A DNA stretch of 64,000 nucleotides, taken from assembly GCF_018614095.1 (NCBI RefSeq), contig NZ_JAGGOY010000119.1, positions 1 through 64,000 on the forward strand, written 5' to 3'. This DNA is from Streptomyces sp. ISL-87 (GTDB lineage Bacteria; Actinomycetota; Actinomycetes; Streptomycetales; Streptomycetaceae). Made by a program: the position numbers and the translations under genes. Numbering within the stretch: the first letter of the stretch is position 1; each line of letters opens with the position of its first letter. Positions 42,797 through 52,499 of this stretch are shown piece after piece. The notes beneath the pieces are model-generated. The model saw nothing but the letters and a program-made list of their open reading frames with translations, was not told the origin of the DNA and ran no database searches.

Positions 42797-43422
42797 GCCC
42801 TGAGGGGCGTGGCATAGCGAGCCAGACCTTCCGCATCCTCCACGTCAGCACCGGCAACGTGTGCCGCTCGCCCATCACCGAGCGGCTGACCCGGCATGCG
42901 CTGGCGCACCGGCTGGGGGGCATCCCGGCGAGCGGCCTGATCGTGGAGAGCGCCGGCACGTGGGGCCACGAGGGTGCGCCGATGGAGGCGAACGCGGCGG
43001 CCGTGCTGGCGGACTTCGGGGCGGATGCGTCCGGGTTCACCGGCCGGGAGCTGCTGGACGAGCACGTCATACGGGCGGACCTGGTGCTGACCGCTACGCG
43101 GGACCACCGGGCGCAGGTCATCTCGATGGGGCATTCGGCGGGGCTGCGGACCTTCACACTGAAGGAGTTCACGCGGCTGGTGCGGGCCATAGACCCGGCG
43201 ACGCTGCCGCCGCTGGACGACGGGATGGCGGAGCGGGCCCGCGCGCTGGTGCGGGCCGCTGCGGCCCTTCGTGGGTGGCTCCTGGCCCCTTCGCCGGACG
43301 CGGACGAGGTGTACGACCCGTACGGGGCGCCGATCACGTTCTTCCGCTCGATCGGCGACGAGATCAACCAGGCCCTGGACCCGGTGGTCACGGCCCTGAC
43401 GGGCGTCACCGCCTCCCGCTGA
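42793..43422 (+). CDS. low-molecular-weight phosphatase-like protein, catalytic Cys replaced by Ser
   Basis: 209 aa from the GTG at 42793, overlapping the tsaC stop by 4 bp. The fold signature HVSTGNVCRSPITERL and the later DPY near residue 176 are those of low-molecular-weight protein tyrosine phosphatases and arsenate reductases. However, the C-X5-R nucleophile position holds Ser (STGNVCR), so normal cysteine phosphatase chemistry is unlikely. A regulatory or binding role is possible. Its 3' end is partly duplicated downstream. Confidence 0.8.
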   Translation: MSPEGRGIASQTFRILHVSTGNVCRSPITERLTRHALAHRLGGIPASGLIVESAGTWGHEGAPMEANAAAVLADFGADASGFTGRELLDEHVIRADLVLTATRDHRAQVISMGHSAGLRTFTLKEFTRLVRAIDPATLPPLDDGMAERARALVRAAAALRGWLLAPSPDADEVYDPYGAPITFFRSIGDEINQALDPVVTALTGVTASR

Positions 43423-43561
43423 GCGTCCGTCCGGCCGGAGGCCGGCGCAGCGGTGCGAAGCGCGGCGCCGAGGCCCCTGGGCCGAGCGGCGCGAGTGCCG
43501 CGTCGAGGAGGGGCTCAACCAGGCCCTGGACCCCGTGGTCACAGCCCTGACGGGCGTCACC
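43364..43561. repeat. 47-bp direct duplication of the phosphatase-like gene end
   Basis: The stretch tcaaccaggccctggac through gggcgtcacc at 43364-43410 recurs at 43515-43561 with two differences. Copy one encodes the last residues of the phosphatase-like protein; copy two is followed by ACTGA and encodes NQALDPVVTALTGV again in an untranslated place. It looks like a recent tail duplication, or the gene end before a deletion/reinsertion. Confidence 0.85.
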
Positions 43562-43651
43562 CCCCACTGACCCCCGCGGCGGGTCTCGTAGGGCGGGAGC
43601 GGGCCGGCAGGCCTACAGTGGCGATAACCCGGTACACCCTGGAGTCGCGCC

Positions 43652-44881
43652 ATGAGCGTCATCACCCAGCCGACGGATCTGCTGCGGCGGCAGGATCCGC
43701 AGATGGCCGACGTGCTCGCGGGGGAGGCGCGCCGGCAGGCCGACACCTTGCAGCTGATCGCCGCCGAGAACTTCACCTCGCCCGCCGTGCTCACCGCGCT
43801 CGGCTCCGCGCTCGCCAACAAGTACGCCGAGGGATACCCCGGCGCCCGCCACCACGGCGGCTGCGAGTACGCCGACCTGGCCGAGCAGATCGCCGTCGAG
43901 CGGGCCCGCGCGCTGTTCGGGGTCGAGCACGCCAATGTGCAGCCGCATTCCGGGTCCTCCGCCGTGCTGGCCGCGTACGCCGCGCTGCTGCGGCCCGGGG
44001 ACACCGTGCTGGCGATGGGGCTTCCGTACGGCGGCCACCTCACCCACGGGTCGCCCGCCAACTTCTCCGGGCGCTGGTTCGACTTCGTGGGGTACGGCGT
44101 CGACGCCGAGACGGGGCTGATCGACTACCAGCAGGTGCAGGACCTCGCCCGGGCGCACCGGCCGAAGGCCATCGTCTGCGGCTCGATCTGCTACCCCCGC
44201 CACCCCGAGTACTCGGTCTTCCGGGAGATCGCGGACGAAGTCGGGGCCTACCTGATCGCCGATGCCGCGCATCCGATCGGGCTGGTCGCCGGCGGGGCGG
44301 CCCCCAGCCCCGTCCCGTACGCCGACATCGTGTGCGCGACCACGCACAAGGTGCTGCGCGGCCCCCGCGGCGGGATGATCCTGTGCGGCTCCGAGTTCGC
44401 CGAGCGCATCGACCGGGCCGTGTTCCCCTTCACTCAGGGCGGCGCCCAGATGCACACCATCGCCGCCAAGGCCGTCGCCTTCGGGGAGGCCGCCCGGCCC
44501 GCGTTCACCACGTACGCCCACCGGGTCGTCGCCAATGCGCGGGTGCTGGCCGACGAGCTGGAGGCGCACGGGTTCATCCTGACGACCGGCGGCACCGACA
44601 CCCACCTCATCAGCGCGGATCCGGCGCCCCTCGGCCTCGACGGGCCCACCGCCCGCGGCCGGCTCGCCGCCGCCGGGATCGTCCTCGACACCTGTGCCCT
44701 TCCCTACGGAGACCAGCGGGGGATCCGCCTCGGTACGGCCGCCGTGACCACCCAGGGGATGGGGGAGGCGGAGATGGTCCGCATCGCCGGGCTGTTTACG
44801 GCCGCACTGCACGGGGAACCCGCGAAAACCCGTGCCGAGGTGATGGAGCTGACGCTCGAATATCCCCCGTACGGGGCGTAA
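43652..44881 (+). CDS. glyA: serine hydroxymethyltransferase
   Basis: 409 aa. PLP lysine in TTHKVLRGPRGG near residue 233, and the start LIAAENFTSPAVL with NKYAEGYPGARHHGG are diagnostic. It interconverts serine and glycine with tetrahydrofolate. This copy between the phosphatase-like and wecA-like genes is a regular Streptomyces arrangement; a separate glyA may exist elsewhere. ATG start with GGAG-like sequence ahead. Confidence 0.94.
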   Translation: MSVITQPTDLLRRQDPQMADVLAGEARRQADTLQLIAAENFTSPAVLTALGSALANKYAEGYPGARHHGGCEYADLAEQIAVERARALFGVEHANVQPHSGSSAVLAAYAALLRPGDTVLAMGLPYGGHLTHGSPANFSGRWFDFVGYGVDAETGLIDYQQVQDLARAHRPKAIVCGSICYPRHPEYSVFREIADEVGAYLIADAAHPIGLVAGGAAPSPVPYADIVCATTHKVLRGPRGGMILCGSEFAERIDRAVFPFTQGGAQMHTIAAKAVAFGEAARPAFTTYAHRVVANARVLADELEAHGFILTTGGTDTHLISADPAPLGLDGPTARGRLAAAGIVLDTCALPYGDQRGIRLGTAAVTTQGMGEAEMVRIAGLFTAALHGEPAKTRAEVMELTLEYPPYGA

Positions 44882-44997
44882 TAGGGGCAAACAGGACGTA
44901 GTGCAACCGGGATAACGGCCCCTCGCGTCCTCGGCAGCGGGGACAACGCAGCTAATGTGTGGGGCTGAGATGGCCGGCGATACATCTGGGGCAGCCA

Positions 44998-46332
44998 GTG
45001 CGTGAATACCTGCTGACGCTTTGCGTCACGGTCGCGGTGACCTACCTGCTGACCGGGCCCGTGCGGAAGTTCGCGATCGCGGCCGGTGCGATGCCCGCGA
45101 TCCGCGCCCGCGACGTGCACCGCGAGCCGACACCGCGGCTCGGCGGCATCGCCATGTTCGGCGGGCTGTGCGCGGGACTGCTGGTCGCCGACCACCTGCA
45201 GAACCTCAACGGGGTCTTCGAGCTGTCGAACGAACCGCGGGCGCTGCTCTCCGGGGCGGCGCTGATCTGGCTGGTCGGCGTGCTCGACGACAAGTTCGAG
45301 ATCGACGCCCTGATCAAGCTCGGCGCGCAGATGATCGCCGCCGGTGTGATGGTCATCCAGGGCCTGACCATCCTGTGGATCCCGGTCCCGTTCATCGGGA
45401 CGGTCGCGCTCACCCAGTGGCAGGGCAACCTGCTCACAGTGGCCCTCGTCGTGATCACCATCAACGCGGTGAACTTCGTGGACGGCCTCGACGGCCTGGC
45501 CGCCGGCATGGTCTGCATCGCCGCCGGCGCGTTCTTCCTCTACGGGTACCGCATCTGGTTCGGCTACGGGATCGAGTCGGCCGCGCCGGCGACCCTCTTC
45601 GCCGCGATCCTGATGGGCATGTGCCTCGGCTTCCTGCCGCACAACATGCATCCCGCCCGGATTTTCATGGGCGACTCCGGCTCGATGCTCATCGGCCTGG
45701 TGCTCGCCGCGTCCACCATCTCCATCACCGGGCAGGTGGACCCGGACGCGATGGCCCTCTTCGCGGGTGGCGAGCGCAACGCGACGCACGCGATGCTGCC
45801 GGTCTTCATCCCGCTGCTGCTGCCGCTGACGATCACCGCGATCCCGGTGGCGGACCTGGTCCTCGCCGTCGTCCGGCGCACCTGGAAGGGCCAGTCCCCG
45901 TTCGCGGCGGACCGCGGGCACCTGCACCACCGGCTGCTGGAACTCGGTCATTCACACAGCCGCGCGGTGCTGATCATGTACTTCTGGTCGGGGCTGATCG
46001 CGTTCGGGACGGTCGGCTATTCGGTGCATTCCACCTCGATGTGGATCGTGCTCGCGATCGCCGCGCTCAGTGCGGTGGGCCTGATCCTGCTGCTCCTGCC
46101 GCGCTTCACCCCGCGCGCACCGCGCTGGGCCGAAGGCCTCGTTCCGCCGCGCTACCGGCACGCGGCGCGGGCCGCGGAGGCCGCCGCCGAGGCGGCCGCG
46201 CAGGATGCCACGGGCACCGAGCCGATGCCGGCCCGTCCGGTCGCGGTGGGTGTGTCCGGCGTCAACGGAGCGACCGCCGTAGGCCCCCGTTCGCGCTTCC
46301 CCGACCGACGTAAGGCCGAATCGGCCCGCTGA
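44998..46332 (+). CDS. polyprenyl-phosphate GlcNAc-1-phosphate transferase, MraY/WecA family
   Basis: 444 aa from the GTG at 44998. About eleven transmembrane helices. Family motifs: REPTPRLGGIAMF near residue 41, LVGVLDDKFEIDALIKL (the DD motif), NFVDGLDGLAAG and MGDSGSMLIG, then the cytoplasmic histidine loop GHLHHRLLELGHSH. It starts synthesis of a lipid-linked glycopolymer or teichoic acid. An Ala-rich tail follows. The adjacent LCP gene elsewhere in the window belongs to the same cell-wall theme. Confidence 0.92.
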   Translation: MREYLLTLCVTVAVTYLLTGPVRKFAIAAGAMPAIRARDVHREPTPRLGGIAMFGGLCAGLLVADHLQNLNGVFELSNEPRALLSGAALIWLVGVLDDKFEIDALIKLGAQMIAAGVMVIQGLTILWIPVPFIGTVALTQWQGNLLTVALVVITINAVNFVDGLDGLAAGMVCIAAGAFFLYGYRIWFGYGIESAAPATLFAAILMGMCLGFLPHNMHPARIFMGDSGSMLIGLVLAASTISITGQVDPDAMALFAGGERNATHAMLPVFIPLLLPLTITAIPVADLVLAVVRRTWKGQSPFAADRGHLHHRLLELGHSHSRAVLIMYFWSGLIAFGTVGYSVHSTSMWIVLAIAALSAVGLILLLLPRFTPRAPRWAEGLVPPRYRHAARAAEAAAEAAAQDATGTEPMPARPVAVGVSGVNGATAVGPRSRFPDRRKAESAR

Positions 46333-46616
46333 CGGGCTGGGCGCATGTCGGACATGAACCCCCTTTACCACATAAGGTGGCCGCCTGTCGTGCACACACG
46401 GGCGGGTTACCTCTCATGTGTGACAGTCAGCACACCTGCCAGGTAAAGCTCTCATCAAATAGTTTGTGATACCGTTCACTAAACCCGGCGACAGAGCCGA
46501 AGGACCGTAGTGCGACGGTCCATTGGCCCGAGGTTCGTACTCGGACCGGGCTTACGCTCGTCCCGTACGAGTTCCGTACGAGTCCGTGCCCCCACCACCA
46601 CGCGGAGCAAACCGCC

Positions 46617-47069
46617 ATGCGGTCAGATGACGTCCGATCCCTCCTGAAGGCTGCTGTACCCACAGCTGCTGCCGGCGCAATCGCCGCCGTCATCAGCGCG
46701 TTCGTGGTCGGCGGCAAGGGGGCGGTGGGAGCCGTTGTCGCGACCGTGGTCGTGATTCTCTTCATGGGTCTCGGATTCGTGGTCCTGCAGCGCACGGCGA
46801 AATCCCTGCCGCACCTGTTCCAGGCCATGGGGCTCATGCTCTACGCGGCACAGATCCTTCTGCTCTTCGTTTTTCTCGCCGTGTTCAAGAACACGACGTT
46901 GTTCCACCCTCGAGCGTTCGCGATCACGCTCGTCGCCACCACCTTGGTGTGGATCGGCGCGCAGACGCGTGCTCACATGAAAGCCAAGATTCTCTACGTC
47001 GAACCCGACTCGACGAAGCCCGACTCGACGAAGGGCGAAAAGCCCGAAAATCCGGGATCGAAGTCGTGA
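46617..47069 (+). CDS. atpI: ATP synthase protein I
   Basis: 150 aa with four hydrophobic helices (about residues 10-30, 37-57, 70-90, 100-115) and a charged tail with a DSTKP repeat. Position directly ahead of atpB and topology match the AtpI assembly factor, which helps assemble the c-ring. Sequence conservation is low in this family, so position supports the call. The 284-bp gap ahead holds the operon promoter; two direct copies of ccgtacgagt at 46563 and 46574 lie in it. Confidence 0.82.
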   Translation: MRSDDVRSLLKAAVPTAAAGAIAAVISAFVVGGKGAVGAVVATVVVILFMGLGFVVLQRTAKSLPHLFQAMGLMLYAAQILLLFVFLAVFKNTTLFHPRAFAITLVATTLVWIGAQTRAHMKAKILYVEPDSTKPDSTKGEKPENPGSKS

Positions 47070-47294
47070 GGGGTAGGGCCGGGATAAGGGCGCGTTCGAG
47101 ATCCTGCTATCGTCCGGTTCCAACTGCGGCACTGCGGGCGCGGGCATCTGAGCTGACGCCTGTTCCATCGCGAGGCTCGATGCCTGACTGCCGCCCCCAC
47201 ATCCGTTACACCAGTCCAGTGCCGAACCGCGGCTGCGCGCCGCGCCGACACAACGAGGTTGCCGTACCTATGCGCCACGCTGAAGGAGCCCGCG

Positions 47295-48119
47295 GTGAGT
47301 GCTGACCCGACGCAGGTCCTCGCTTTCGAGACCGACTGTCACATCTTTGATGGATGTGGCTTCCCCGGCCCGGGCCTGCACTCGTTCCTCTTCGAGCCGC
47401 TGTGGGGCGAAGCCGGCACCACCAGTGCGTACTTCAACAAGCCGATGCTGCTGGCCCTCCTGGGCTCCGTGATCATCGTTGCTTTCTTCTGGGCCGCCTT
47501 CGGCAAGCCGAAGGTCGTCCCGGGCAAGCTCCAGATGGTCGCCGAGTCCGGATATGACTTCGTGCGCCGCGGCATCGTGTACGAGACGCTGGGCAAGAAG
47601 GAGGGCGAGAAGTACGTCCCCTTCATGGTCTCGCTGTTCTTCTTCGTCTGGATCCTGAACGTCTGGTCGATCGTTCCCGTGGCGCAGTTCCCGGTGACTT
47701 CGATCATTGCGTACCCGGCGATTCTCGCGGCGATCGTGTACTTCATCTGGATGTCGGTGACGTTCAAGCGCCACGGCTTCGTCGGCGGTCTCAAGAACCT
47801 CACCGGCTACGACAAGTCGCTCGGCGCGGTCCTGCCGCTCGTCATGGTCATCGAGTTCTTCTCGAACGTCCTGGTGCGCCCGTTCACCCACGCGGTCCGA
47901 CTCTTCGCGAACATGTTCGCCGGTCACACCCTGCTGCTGCTGTTCACCATCGCCAGCTGGTACCTGCTGAACGGAATCGGCATCGCCTACGCGGGTGTCT
48001 CGTTCGTCATGGTGATCGTGATGACCGCCTTCGAGCTCTTCATCCAGGCTGTCCAGGCGTACGTCTTCGTCCTCCTGGCCTGCAGCTTCATCCAGGGCGC
48101 GCTCGCCGAGCACCACTGA
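47295..48119 (+). CDS. atpB: ATP synthase Fo subunit a
   Basis: 274 aa from the GTG at 47295, behind GAAGGAG. Five to six transmembrane helices. The essential arginine of the proton channel is in VRPFTHAVRLFANMFAGH. The C-terminal helix pair (FELFIQAVQAYVFVLLACSFI) is typical. Part of the membrane rotor-stator interface with the c-ring. Confidence 0.97.
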   Translation: MSADPTQVLAFETDCHIFDGCGFPGPGLHSFLFEPLWGEAGTTSAYFNKPMLLALLGSVIIVAFFWAAFGKPKVVPGKLQMVAESGYDFVRRGIVYETLGKKEGEKYVPFMVSLFFFVWILNVWSIVPVAQFPVTSIIAYPAILAAIVYFIWMSVTFKRHGFVGGLKNLTGYDKSLGAVLPLVMVIEFFSNVLVRPFTHAVRLFANMFAGHTLLLLFTIASWYLLNGIGIAYAGVSFVMVIVMTAFELFIQAVQAYVFVLLACSFIQGALAEHH

Positions 48120-48195
48120 GCCCGGCCCACCCCCAAACCCCCTGTCGTCCGGTGGCCAACCCCCACCGGTCCGTGAAAGAGAAGGAAGAACTGGC

Positions 48196-48429
48196 ATGTC
48201 CCAGATCCTTGCTGCCGCCGAAGGCGTCACCGGTTCCCTCAGCTCCGTCGGTTACGGTCTCGCGGCCATCGGCCCGGGCGTCGGCGTCGGCATCATCTTC
48301 GGTAACGGCACGCAGGCTCTCGCCCGTCAGCCCGAGGCTGCCGGTCTGATCCGCGCCAACCAGATCCTCGGCTTCGCCTTCTGTGAGGCGCTCGCCCTCA
48401 TCGGTCTGGTCATGCCGTTCGTCTACTAA
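48196..48429 (+). CDS. atpE: ATP synthase Fo subunit c
   Basis: 77 aa hairpin of two transmembrane helices. The polar loop ARQPEA is at 43-48 and the proton-binding glutamate is E64 in FCEALAL. Normal length. It forms the proton-driven ring. Confidence 0.97.
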   Translation: MSQILAAAEGVTGSLSSVGYGLAAIGPGVGVGIIFGNGTQALARQPEAAGLIRANQILGFAFCEALALIGLVMPFVY

Positions 48430-48472
48430 GACGAGCCGCGACCACTAGTCCGATTAGACGAAAGGCACTGAT

Positions 48473-49015
48473 GTGAACCTCCTGGTTCTCGCGGCTGAGG
48501 AGGCCGAAAACCCCCTCATCCCGCCGATCCCCGAGCTCGTCATCGGTCTGATCGCCTTCGTCATCGTCTTCGGTTTCCTCGCGAAGAAGCTCCTCCCGAA
48601 CATCAACAAGGTTCTGGACGAGCGCCACGCGGCGATCGAGGGCGGTATCGAGAAGGCTCAGGCTGCTCAGATCGAGGCCCAGAGCGTGCTGGAGCAGTAC
48701 AAGGCCCAGCTCGCCGAAGCCCGGCACGAGGCCGCTCGCCTGCGCCAGGACGCGCTGGAGCAGGGCACTGCGCTCAAGGAAGAACTGCGCGCAGAGGGCC
48801 AGCGGCAGCGTGAGGAGATCATCGCTGCCGGCCACGCCCAGATCGAGGCCGACCGCAAGGCCGCCTCTCAGGCGCTGCGCCAGGACGTGGGCAAGCTCGC
48901 CACCGACCTGGCCGGCAAGCTCGTCGGCGAGTCCCTTGAGGACCACGCCCGGCAGAGCCGCACCATCGACCGTTTCCTCAGCGAGCTCGAGGAGAAGGCC
49001 GAGGCGGCCCGATGA
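48473..49015 (+). CDS. atpF: ATP synthase Fo subunit b
   Basis: 180 aa from a GTG. One N-terminal membrane helix (IPELVIGLIAFVIVFGFLA) is followed by a long charged, right-handed coiled coil (Gln/Ala/Glu-rich) that forms the peripheral stalk with delta. The stop overlaps the atpH start (ATGA). Confidence 0.96.
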   Translation: MNLLVLAAEEAENPLIPPIPELVIGLIAFVIVFGFLAKKLLPNINKVLDERHAAIEGGIEKAQAAQIEAQSVLEQYKAQLAEARHEAARLRQDALEQGTALKEELRAEGQRQREEIIAAGHAQIEADRKAASQALRQDVGKLATDLAGKLVGESLEDHARQSRTIDRFLSELEEKAEAAR

Positions 49016-49827
49016 ACGGATCGAGCCGCGAGGCGCTGGCCTCCGCGCGTGAGCGCCTCGACGCGCTGATGGACAACACGTCCGTCGACGCGGCGAAGCT
49101 CGCCGGTGAGCTGGCAGCCGTCACCGCGCTGCTCGACCGTGAGGTCTCGCTGCGTCGGGTCATCACGGACCCGGCGCAGTCCGGCGAGGCCAAGGCCGAG
49201 CTGGTCGGCCGACTGCTGGCGAACCAGGTGGGCGGGGAAACCCTCGACCTGGTGTCCGGCATGGCCCGGTCCCGCTGGTCGCAGTCCCGCGACCTGGTGG
49301 ACTCGTTGGAGGAGCTGGCGGCCAACGCCGACCTCACGGCGGCCCAGCAGGCCGGCGCGCTCGACGGCGTCGAGGACGAGGTGTTCCGGTTCGGCCGGAT
49401 CGTCTCCTCGAGCACCGAGCTGCGTGCCGCGCTGACCGACCGGGCGGCCACCGCCTCCGCCAAGAGCGGGCTGCTGCGCAGCCTGCTCGGCGGCAAGGTG
49501 AACGCCGTCACCGAGCGCCTGATCACGCGTCTCGTCACGCACCCGCGTGGACGTAGCCTGGAAGCGGGACTCCAGTCCCTTTCCACGCTCGCCGCCGAGC
49601 GCCGCAACCGCATGGTCGCCACCGTGACCACCGCGGTTCCGCTCAGCGACGTGCAGCGACAGCGTCTCGGCGCGGTGCTGGCCAAGCTGTACGGCCGCCA
49701 GATGCACCTGAACCTCGACGTGGACCCCACGGTCCTCGGCGGGATCTCGGTGCGGGTCGGCGACGAGGTCATCGACGGCACCATCGCGGACCGCCTCGCC
49801 GAGGCGTCCCGCCGCATGGCCGGCTGA
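49012..49827 (+). CDS. atpH: ATP synthase F1 subunit delta
   Basis: 271 aa, longer than the E. coli type (about 177) as in other actinobacteria, through an N-terminal extension and an acidic middle. The C-terminal OSCP part (VTTAVPLSDVQRQRL, VLGGISVRVGDEVIDGTI) is conserved. It links the b-dimer to the alpha-beta hexamer. Confidence 0.95.
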   Translation: MNGSSREALASARERLDALMDNTSVDAAKLAGELAAVTALLDREVSLRRVITDPAQSGEAKAELVGRLLANQVGGETLDLVSGMARSRWSQSRDLVDSLEELAANADLTAAQQAGALDGVEDEVFRFGRIVSSSTELRAALTDRAATASAKSGLLRSLLGGKVNAVTERLITRLVTHPRGRSLEAGLQSLSTLAAERRNRMVATVTTAVPLSDVQRQRLGAVLAKLYGRQMHLNLDVDPTVLGGISVRVGDEVIDGTIADRLAEASRRMAG

Positions 49828-49956
49828 CCAGCCACCAATAGAACAAAGCATTCCTAGCGGCCCGGTTGGGCCGTGCAGAACTTGCAGAAGATTCCTGGGG
49901 GTCGCCCCCAGACCCCTAAGAAGCTTCAGGCCCAACAAGGAGAGCAGGGAACCCAG

Positions 49957-51552
49957 ATGGCGGAGCTCACGATCCGGCCGGAGGAGATCCGGGACGCACT
50001 GGAGAACTTTGTCCAGTCGTACCAGCCGGACGCGGCCTCGCGCGAGGAGGTCGGAACGGTCAGCGTTGCCGGCGACGGCATCGCGAAGGTGGAGGGCCTG
50101 CCCTCCGCCATGGCGAACGAGCTGCTGAAGTTCGAGGACGGCACCCTCGGTCTCGCCCTCAACCTCGAGGAGCGCGAGATCGGTGCGGTCGTCCTCGGCG
50201 AGTTCAGCGGTATCGAGGAGGGCCAGCCGGTGCAGCGCACCGGTGAGGTTCTCTCCGTAGGTGTCGGCGAGGGTTACCTCGGCCGCGTCGTCGACCCGCT
50301 CGGCAACCCGATCGACGGCCTCGGCGAGATTGCGACCGAGGGCCGCCGCGCCCTTGAGCTGCAGGCCCCCGGCGTCATGGTCCGCAAGTCGGTCCACGAG
50401 CCGATGCAGACCGGCTACAAGGCCATCGACGCGATGGTGCCGATCGGCCGTGGCCAGCGTCAGCTGATCATCGGTGACCGTCAGACGGGTAAGACCGCTC
50501 TGGCCGTCGACACGATCATCAACCAGCGCGACAACTGGCGCTCGGGCGACGTGAACAAGCAGGTTCGCTGCATCTACGTCGCCATCGGCCAGAAGGGCTC
50601 GACCATCGCGTCCGTTCGCGGCGCCCTGGAAGACGCCGGCGCGCTCGAGTACACGACGATCGTCGCCGCCCCGGCGTCCGACCCGGCCGGCTTCAAGTAC
50701 CTGGCGCCGTACACCGGGTCCGCCATCGGCCAGCACTGGATGTACGCCGGCAAGCACGTCCTGATCATCTTCGACGACCTGTCGAAGCAGGCCGACGCCT
50801 ACCGCGCCGTGTCGCTGCTGCTGCGCCGCCCGCCGGGCCGTGAGGCCTACCCGGGTGACGTCTTCTACTTGCACTCCCGTCTGCTGGAGCGCTGCGCGAA
50901 GCTCTCCGACGACATGGGCGCCGGTTCGATGACCGGTCTGCCGATCGTCGAGACCAAGGCGAACGACGTGTCGGCGTTCATCCCGACCAACGTCATCTCC
51001 ATCACCGACGGCCAGTGCTTCCTGGAGTCCGACCTGTTCAACGCGGGCCAGCGCCCGGCGCTGAACGTCGGTATCTCGGTCTCCCGCGTCGGTGGCTCCG
51101 CCCAGCACAAGGCCATGAAGCAGGTTTCCGGCCGTCTGCGCCTGGACCTGGCCCAGTACCGCGAGCTGGAGGCGTTCGCCGCCTTCGGTTCCGACCTGGA
51201 CGCCGCGTCGAAGGCCTCGCTGGAGCGCGGTAAGCGCCTGGTCGAGCTGCTGAAGCAGGGCCAGTACCAGCCGATGCCCGTCGAGGAGCAGGTCGTCTCC
51301 GTCTGGGCCGGTACCACCGGCAAGATGGACGACGTCCCGGTCAACGACATCCGTCGCTTCGAGTCGGAGCTGCTGGAGCACCTGCGCCGCGAGCGCAAGG
51401 ACCTCCTGACCTCCATCTCCGACGGCGGCAAGATGTCGGACGACACCCTGACGTCGATCGCTGACGCCATCGCCAACTTCAAGCGGCAGTTCGAGACCTC
51501 GGACGGCAAGCTCCTGGGCGAGGACGCGCCGGCCGTCAACGTCTCCAAGTGA
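49957..51552 (+). CDS. atpA: ATP synthase F1 subunit alpha
   Basis: 531 aa from the ATG at 49957 with GCAGGGA ahead; longer in-frame starts upstream lack support. P-loop GDRQTGKTAL near residue 173, and the family signature PALNVGISVSRVGGSAQ. Carries the non-catalytic nucleotide sites. A leader of about 130 bp separates it from atpH. Confidence 0.98.
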   Translation: MAELTIRPEEIRDALENFVQSYQPDAASREEVGTVSVAGDGIAKVEGLPSAMANELLKFEDGTLGLALNLEEREIGAVVLGEFSGIEEGQPVQRTGEVLSVGVGEGYLGRVVDPLGNPIDGLGEIATEGRRALELQAPGVMVRKSVHEPMQTGYKAIDAMVPIGRGQRQLIIGDRQTGKTALAVDTIINQRDNWRSGDVNKQVRCIYVAIGQKGSTIASVRGALEDAGALEYTTIVAAPASDPAGFKYLAPYTGSAIGQHWMYAGKHVLIIFDDLSKQADAYRAVSLLLRRPPGREAYPGDVFYLHSRLLERCAKLSDDMGAGSMTGLPIVETKANDVSAFIPTNVISITDGQCFLESDLFNAGQRPALNVGISVSRVGGSAQHKAMKQVSGRLRLDLAQYRELEAFAAFGSDLDAASKASLERGKRLVELLKQGQYQPMPVEEQVVSVWAGTTGKMDDVPVNDIRRFESELLEHLRRERKDLLTSISDGGKMSDDTLTSIADAIANFKRQFETSDGKLLGEDAPAVNVSK

Positions 51553-51572
51553 CGACGGAAGGGACCTGACTC

Positions 51573-52499
51573 ATGGGAGCGCAGCTCCGGGTCTACAAGC
51601 GTCGCATCCGTGCCGTCACGGCGACCAAGAAGATCACCAAGGCGATGGAGATGATCGCCGCCTCGCGCATCGTCAAGGCGCAGCGCAAGGTGGCGGCATC
51701 GATGCCGTACGCGACCGAGCTCACCCGTGCGGTGACCGCGGTGGCGACCGGCTCGAACACCAAGCACGCCCTGACCACCGAGGTCGAGGCGCCGGTGCGC
51801 GCCGCGATCCTGCTCATCACGAGCGACCGCGGTCTGGCCGGCGGCTACTCCTCGAACGCCATCAAGCAGGCGGAGCGGCTCACCGAGCGGCTGCGCGGCG
51901 AGGGCAAGGAGGTCGACACGTACATCGTCGGCCGTAAGGGTGTGGCCTACTTCGGCTTCCGCGAGCGCAAGGTCGCGGAGTCGTGGACCGGCTTCACCGA
52001 CAGCCCGGCCTACGCCGACGCCAAGCGCGTCGCGGCGCCGCTGATCGAGGCCATCCAGCTGGACACGGCCGAGGGCAACGGCGGCGGTGTCGACGAGTTG
52101 CACATCGTCTACACGGAATTCGTGTCGATGATGACGCAGAACGCGGTGGACGGCCGGATGCTGCCGCTCAGCCTCGACCAGGCTGCGGAGGAGACGGGCG
52201 CGAAGGGCGAGATCCTTCCGCTGTTCGACTTCGAGCCGTCGGCGGAGGACGTCCTCGACGCCCTGCTGCCGCGCTACGTCGAGAGCCGTATCTACAACGC
52301 ACTGCTGCAGTCGGCCGCTTCCGAGCACGCCGCCCGCCGCCGCGCGATGAAGTCGGCGACCGACAACGCCGGGGATCTCATCAAGAGCCTCTCCCGGCTT
52401 GCCAACGCGGCCCGCCAGGCCGAAATCACCCAGGAAATCAGCGAGATCGTCGGTGGCGCCAGCGCCATGGCAGACGCGACCGCGGGGAGTGACAAGTAA
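51573..52499 (+). CDS. atpG: ATP synthase F1 subunit gamma
   Basis: 308 aa, with N-terminal KRRIRAVTATKKITKAMEM and C-terminal AARRRAMKSATDNAGDLI helices forming the central shaft. Its stop codon shares one base with the atpD start (TAATG). Confidence 0.97.
   Translation: MGAQLRVYKRRIRAVTATKKITKAMEMIAASRIVKAQRKVAASMPYATELTRAVTAVATGSNTKHALTTEVEAPVRAAILLITSDRGLAGGYSSNAIKQAERLTERLRGEGKEVDTYIVGRKGVAYFGFRERKVAESWTGFTDSPAYADAKRVAAPLIEAIQLDTAEGNGGGVDELHIVYTEFVSMMTQNAVDGRMLPLSLDQAAEETGAKGEILPLFDFEPSAEDVLDALLPRYVESRIYNALLQSAASEHAARRRAMKSATDNAGDLIKSLSRLANAARQAEITQEISEIVGGASAMADATAGSDK

Noticed and set aside
48868..51381. 837-codon minus-strand frame opposite atpH and atpA
   Set aside because: Antisense to two certain ATP synthase genes; composition typical of a GC-driven shadow.
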